Positions 61,189 to 64,000 of a stretch of DNA of 64,000 bases are shown in pieces. How positions within the stretch are numbered: the first letter of the stretch is position 1; every line of letters begins with the position of its first letter. The notes under the pieces are model-generated. The model was not told where the DNA came from. It made no database searches and saw only the letters and a program-made list of their open reading frames with translations. The position numbers and the translations under genes are program-made. Origin of the DNA: Paracoccus aminophilus JCM 7686 (GTDB taxonomy: Bacteria; Pseudomonadota; Alphaproteobacteria; Rhodobacterales; Rhodobacteraceae). The stretch is taken from NCBI RefSeq assembly GCF_000444995.1, contig NC_022050.1, positions 1 through 64,000 on the forward strand. The letters run 5' to 3'.

Positions 61189-63138
61189 TTAGCCAGTGGC
61201 TCCCAGGCCTCCATGTCCAGCGATGATCTCGGCGGTCGTGACGACAGCTTTCTGAACCGCAAGGCGGCTTTCCTCAGTCTGCCCAAGCGCGGAAAGGTCC
61301 AAACTGATCGGCTCTGGCGCGAGAGCCAGCGTTCCACGCCGGGCTGGTGCTCGCAACACCGGCTTCGGGTCGGGCGGAGTATCTGGTCCCTGCCCTCGCG
61401 CCGCTCCCTGCTGTACCGCCTGCAACTGCTGCGCCAGTTTCGCAACCGCCGCCTCGGCCTCATGCAGCCGTGAATCGTATTGCCGCTTTTCGGCGTCCGG
61501 ATTAGGAAGATCCCCCTTCTGCCCGGCATGGATCACCTTCAGGGCCGGATCCTCATAGTATTTGATGCGCCGCGCCCGGATCGGCATCTGGGCATCAACC
61601 ACGAGGATTACCTCGTCCAGATCCAGCCGCCGCGCCTCGTCCTCGTTGAGGAGCGGTGTTTCCTCGGTGCGCTCGGTGACGCTACGGCCTTCAAAGGGAT
61701 TTCGCCCTACAGAACGTGATCGCGTGACCACACGCTTGGTCGTCTTGCCGACAGCCTGACTCAGCTCTTCAATGGTCTTCTGGTCCGAAGGTGTCAGATA
61801 GAGTTTCACCCCTGCCCCGCCTTGCAGCGATCGACGGGTGTTCTCGCCATAGATCTCGTCCAGTGCAGGGATGGTCTGGGTGACGATGGCAAGGTTGCCG
61901 CCATAGGACCGCAGCGTCTTGATGCTCTCGGCCACGATCGGCATCTTTCCGAGCCGATCAAACTCATCAAGCATGATCATCACCGGCCAGGGCTCATCCT
62001 TTCCGGGTTCAGCGGCCTGCAGCGAGGCGATCAGATCCGAGAAGAACAGCCGGATCAATGGTGCCAGCGGCCCAACCATCTCAGATTCCACCACCAGATA
62101 AATCGCATGCGGCTGCCGGCGGATGTCTCGGAACGAAAAATCCGAAGTTGCCGTTGCTGCGTCGATCGCCCGGTTGTCCCAGGTATCGAGGCCGGACGTC
62201 ATCAGCAGCGAGAGGTAGGAGGTCAGCGTGTCGTTGTTGGTCGAGGCCATGCGCTCGAAAATCAACTTGGCGGAAGGGTTCTTCACCTCCTCCGCGCGCT
62301 TCAGGAACTCCAGCTGCTTGTTCCCGCCCGAGGCAGTGATGCGATAAATCTCGCCGATGGTCGGGTTGCCACGCTCAAAGGCCAGAAGCCCGGCCGCTAC
62401 GAAGAGATCAATCCCGCCGGCAAGCAGACCGCTGAGCTTTTCGTTGTCGGTCTGCAGGAAGAGCTTGGCAGTCAGCTTCAGCTCCATCTGCTGGCGGTTG
62501 GGGTTCTTCAGTGCCGCGATCCGGGCCAGCGGGTTGTAGCGATGCGTCGGTCGCTCCCAGTCGGTGGGCGCGAAGCGAAACACCTTGTCGCCAGTGGAAG
62601 CCCTGAACCGCGAAGTCTCGCGGAAATTCTCGCCCTTGACGTCGAGGACCACGGCCGAGCCACGATAGGTCAGCAGGTTCGGGATCACGAAGCCGACACC
62701 TTTGCCCCGTCCTGTCGGGGCCACGACCAGGGCATGTGGGAAGGTGCGCGAGACGATGAAGGGCTTCTTCGATTTTGGAGAACCCATCTTGCCGAGCAGG
62801 AACCCTGCCCCCGTCCCGGCGAAAAAGCCGTTGCGCTTCATCTCCGCCCGGCTCTGCCAATGCGTGGTGCCGAAACGGGTCAGCGCATCGCCGAGCATGG
62901 TCGCGGTAAGGAGGAGGGCCGCGAGACCCGTCCCAAGGATGATGCCATTCACCCAGAGGAAATCCTGCGGGGCCGAGGTTCTCAGCCCCAGCCAGTTCCG
63001 CGCCAGCAGAGTGAGATCAAAGCTACTCGTCGAGTGCCCATATTGGACGGCAAAATAGATCGTCGCCAGCACATAGCCGATGGCAAGCCCGAGCAGGGTC
63101 AGAACCACCGCGCCTAACAGCATGCGGCCCTTATCCAT
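61189..63138 (-). CDS. virD4: Conjugative coupling protein VirD4/TraG
   Basis: Coupling ATPase that brings relaxase-bound DNA to the secretion channel, 649 residues. Two N-terminal membrane helices (LLGAVVLTLLGLAIGYVLAT and INGIILGTGLAALLLTATML), Walker A VVAPTGRGKGVGFVIPNLL, Walker B MIMLDEFDRLGKMP, and the family motif YGGNLAIVTQTIPALDEIYG. The start ATG at 63138 (MDKGRMLLG) overlaps the stop of the upstream gene; the frame extends to 63159. Opposite to virB and 18 kb away from it. Confidence 0.93.
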   Translation of the reverse strand: MDKGRMLLGAVVLTLLGLAIGYVLATIYFAVQYGHSTSSFDLTLLARNWLGLRTSAPQDFLWVNGIILGTGLAALLLTATMLGDALTRFGTTHWQSRAEMKRNGFFAGTGAGFLLGKMGSPKSKKPFIVSRTFPHALVVAPTGRGKGVGFVIPNLLTYRGSAVVLDVKGENFRETSRFRASTGDKVFRFAPTDWERPTHRYNPLARIAALKNPNRQQMELKLTAKLFLQTDNEKLSGLLAGGIDLFVAAGLLAFERGNPTIGEIYRITASGGNKQLEFLKRAEEVKNPSAKLIFERMASTNNDTLTSYLSLLMTSGLDTWDNRAIDAATATSDFSFRDIRRQPHAIYLVVESEMVGPLAPLIRLFFSDLIASLQAAEPGKDEPWPVMIMLDEFDRLGKMPIVAESIKTLRSYGGNLAIVTQTIPALDEIYGENTRRSLQGGAGVKLYLTPSDQKTIEELSQAVGKTTKRVVTRSRSVGRNPFEGRSVTERTEETPLLNEDEARRLDLDEVILVVDAQMPIRARRIKYYEDPALKVIHAGQKGDLPNPDAEKRQYDSRLHEAEAAVAKLAQQLQAVQQGAARGQGPDTPPDPKPVLRAPARRGTLALAPEPISLDLSALGQTEESRLAVQKAVVTTAEIIAGHGGLGATG

Positions 63139-64000
63139 GGGTGATCCCCTTCTCGCCATGGGAGAGGGAATGCCTCAGATCCTCGCCGTGGCGCTCTTCC
63201 ACGATCCGCTCGAGCACCCGGTCCATTGCCGGATCATTGGCATGAACTTCTCTGGCCTCGAGATATGCCCGCGCCAGCTGCAGCTGCTCGAGCGCATTGG
63301 GGGTGATCCGGTCCAGCACCTTCGCATCGCCGCGGTGCAGATCATCGATTTCGGCTGGGGTCAGGCGGTCATTGACCTGCTCGACAAAGCGCTGGCGCGC
63401 CGCATCCGAGGCCAGATCCACCTTGCCATCGACCGCCTGTCGCAAGGCGGAGGCCAGTTGGGGCGCTGTCGCATCCAGATTGCGGCGTTCCGCATAAGCT
63501 TGACGGGTGTCGTCCTCAACCTCGGCCAGCCTCTCGATGATACGGTCGCGGGACGCGCCTGCGGCATGGAGCTGGTTGATTTCCAGGCTGACGGCATCGC
63601 GGATTTGCTCTTGTGGGGTCTCGGCCCGGAGGCGCGCCATCTCGCGAACTTCTTCGGTGATCGGACCGAGCCGGATCGACGGATCACGCTGCGCGAGATC
63701 CATATCGCCGGCATGGAGGGTACGATGTGCGGCCCGAATGCCGTTCGCTGGAGGCTGAATGACATCGGTGGCCTTTTCCCAGGCCATGGTGGCAATTTCG
63801 GCATGCTGGGGCGAGCGCTCGGCAAAGCGGTCGAAGGCCTCTTTCGCCTCGGCCACCTGCTTCTCGCCATCACGCCGCGCCCGCGGGTCATCGGAATAGG
63901 GGTAGCTGAAATCCGTCCGCTGGAACTGTTTGATCAAGGCACGGAACTCCTCCCGTTCCGTCGGACTGTAGATGTCCGGCTCGCTGCGCAGGGTTTCGTT
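63131..64000 (-). CDS. Conjugation-region protein, 5' end beyond the window
   Basis: The frame is open to the window edge (NETLRSEPDIYSPTEREEFR is coded by 63940-64000), so the TTG at 63937 is probably not the real start. At least 289 residues are visible. They are hydrophilic and helical (DGEKQVAEAKEAFDRFAER; DRIIERLAEVEDDTRQAYAE) with no enzyme motif. Overlaps virD4 by 8 nt, so likely co-transcribed; it may be the C-terminal part of a relaxase or an accessory relaxosome protein. The identity cannot be decided here. Confidence 0.6.
   Translation of the reverse strand, partial: NETLRSEPDIYSPTEREEFRALIKQFQRTDFSYPYSDDPRARRDGEKQVAEAKEAFDRFAERSPQHAEIATMAWEKATDVIQPPANGIRAAHRTLHAGDMDLAQRDPSIRLGPITEEVREMARLRAETPQEQIRDAVSLEINQLHAAGASRDRIIERLAEVEDDTRQAYAERRNLDATAPQLASALRQAVDGKVDLASDAARQRFVEQVNDRLTPAEIDDLHRGDAKVLDRITPNALEQLQLARAYLEAREVHANDPAMDRVLERIVEERHGEDLRHSLSHGEKGITHG

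Noticed and set aside
61822..63117. A plus-strand frame of 431 codons
   Set aside because: Antisense to virD4, whose Walker motifs are clear.

Overview
This window is part of a repABC-type plasmid from a GC-rich alphaproteobacterium, most likely Rhodobacteraceae and probably Paracoccus-like. The assignment is inferred from the repABC module on the minus strand at the left end, the alphaproteobacterial glycerol ABC transporter operon (glpSTPQUV), the DUF1403-ScpB pair and a VirB/VirD4 conjugation system. No rRNA, tRNA, CRISPR array or housekeeping gene was found.

Layout. 1-3600: plasmid replication and partition (repC, repB, repA, all leftward) with a probable antisense RNA between repB and repC. 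3960-8810: a maintenance block with a tyrosine recombinase, a ParDE-like toxin-antitoxin pair, DUF1403-ScpB and a Fic protein. 8840-11870: debris made of a helicase cut off by an IS66 end, an IS5-family element and an IS481 stub. 11900-23340: a complete glycerol catabolic cassette with divergent glpR, then glpD, an ABC importer with two unequal ATPases, glpK and an iron-type alcohol dehydrogenase. 23480-28460: an insertion-sequence cluster (an IS3-family element with a 4-bp target duplication, an IS21-like stub, a truncated ISL3 transposase, and an IS66 element whose tnpC is broken). 28620-42810: conjugation module I, with virB1-virB11 equivalents, accessory secreted proteins and an SSB-like protein. 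virB10 carries a frameshift, and one protein looks like a VirB5 with a lytic transglycosylase domain inserted. 61190-64000: conjugation module II (virD4 coupling protein and the end of another transfer gene), facing left.

The 18 kb between the two conjugation modules (42.8-61.2 kb) is accessory cargo: a VapBC pair; a four-gene operon with a TrlF-type PHP-ATPase, a small TauD-like oxygenase, a HEPN-like zinc-ribbon protein and a GIY-YIG (T5orf172-like) protein; a DevBCA-like exporter with a cytochrome b561 and an EF-hand protein; a TIGR04141/DUF6119 protein with an unrecognised partner; and an AAA ATPase plus subtilisin-like protease pair matching ietAS. The span reads as a defence island. The four-gene TrlF operon is the best candidate for a poorly described system, because it joins an oxygenase to nuclease-like and ATPase proteins in tightly spaced genes.

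How the parts work together: repABC with the toxin-antitoxin pairs keeps the plasmid. The glp cassette gives glycerol uptake (GlpSTPQV), phosphorylation (GlpK) and oxidation (GlpD) under GlpR. VirB/VirD4 would transfer the plasmid, unless the virB10 frameshift is real. The cargo would protect plasmid or host from phages or rival DNA.
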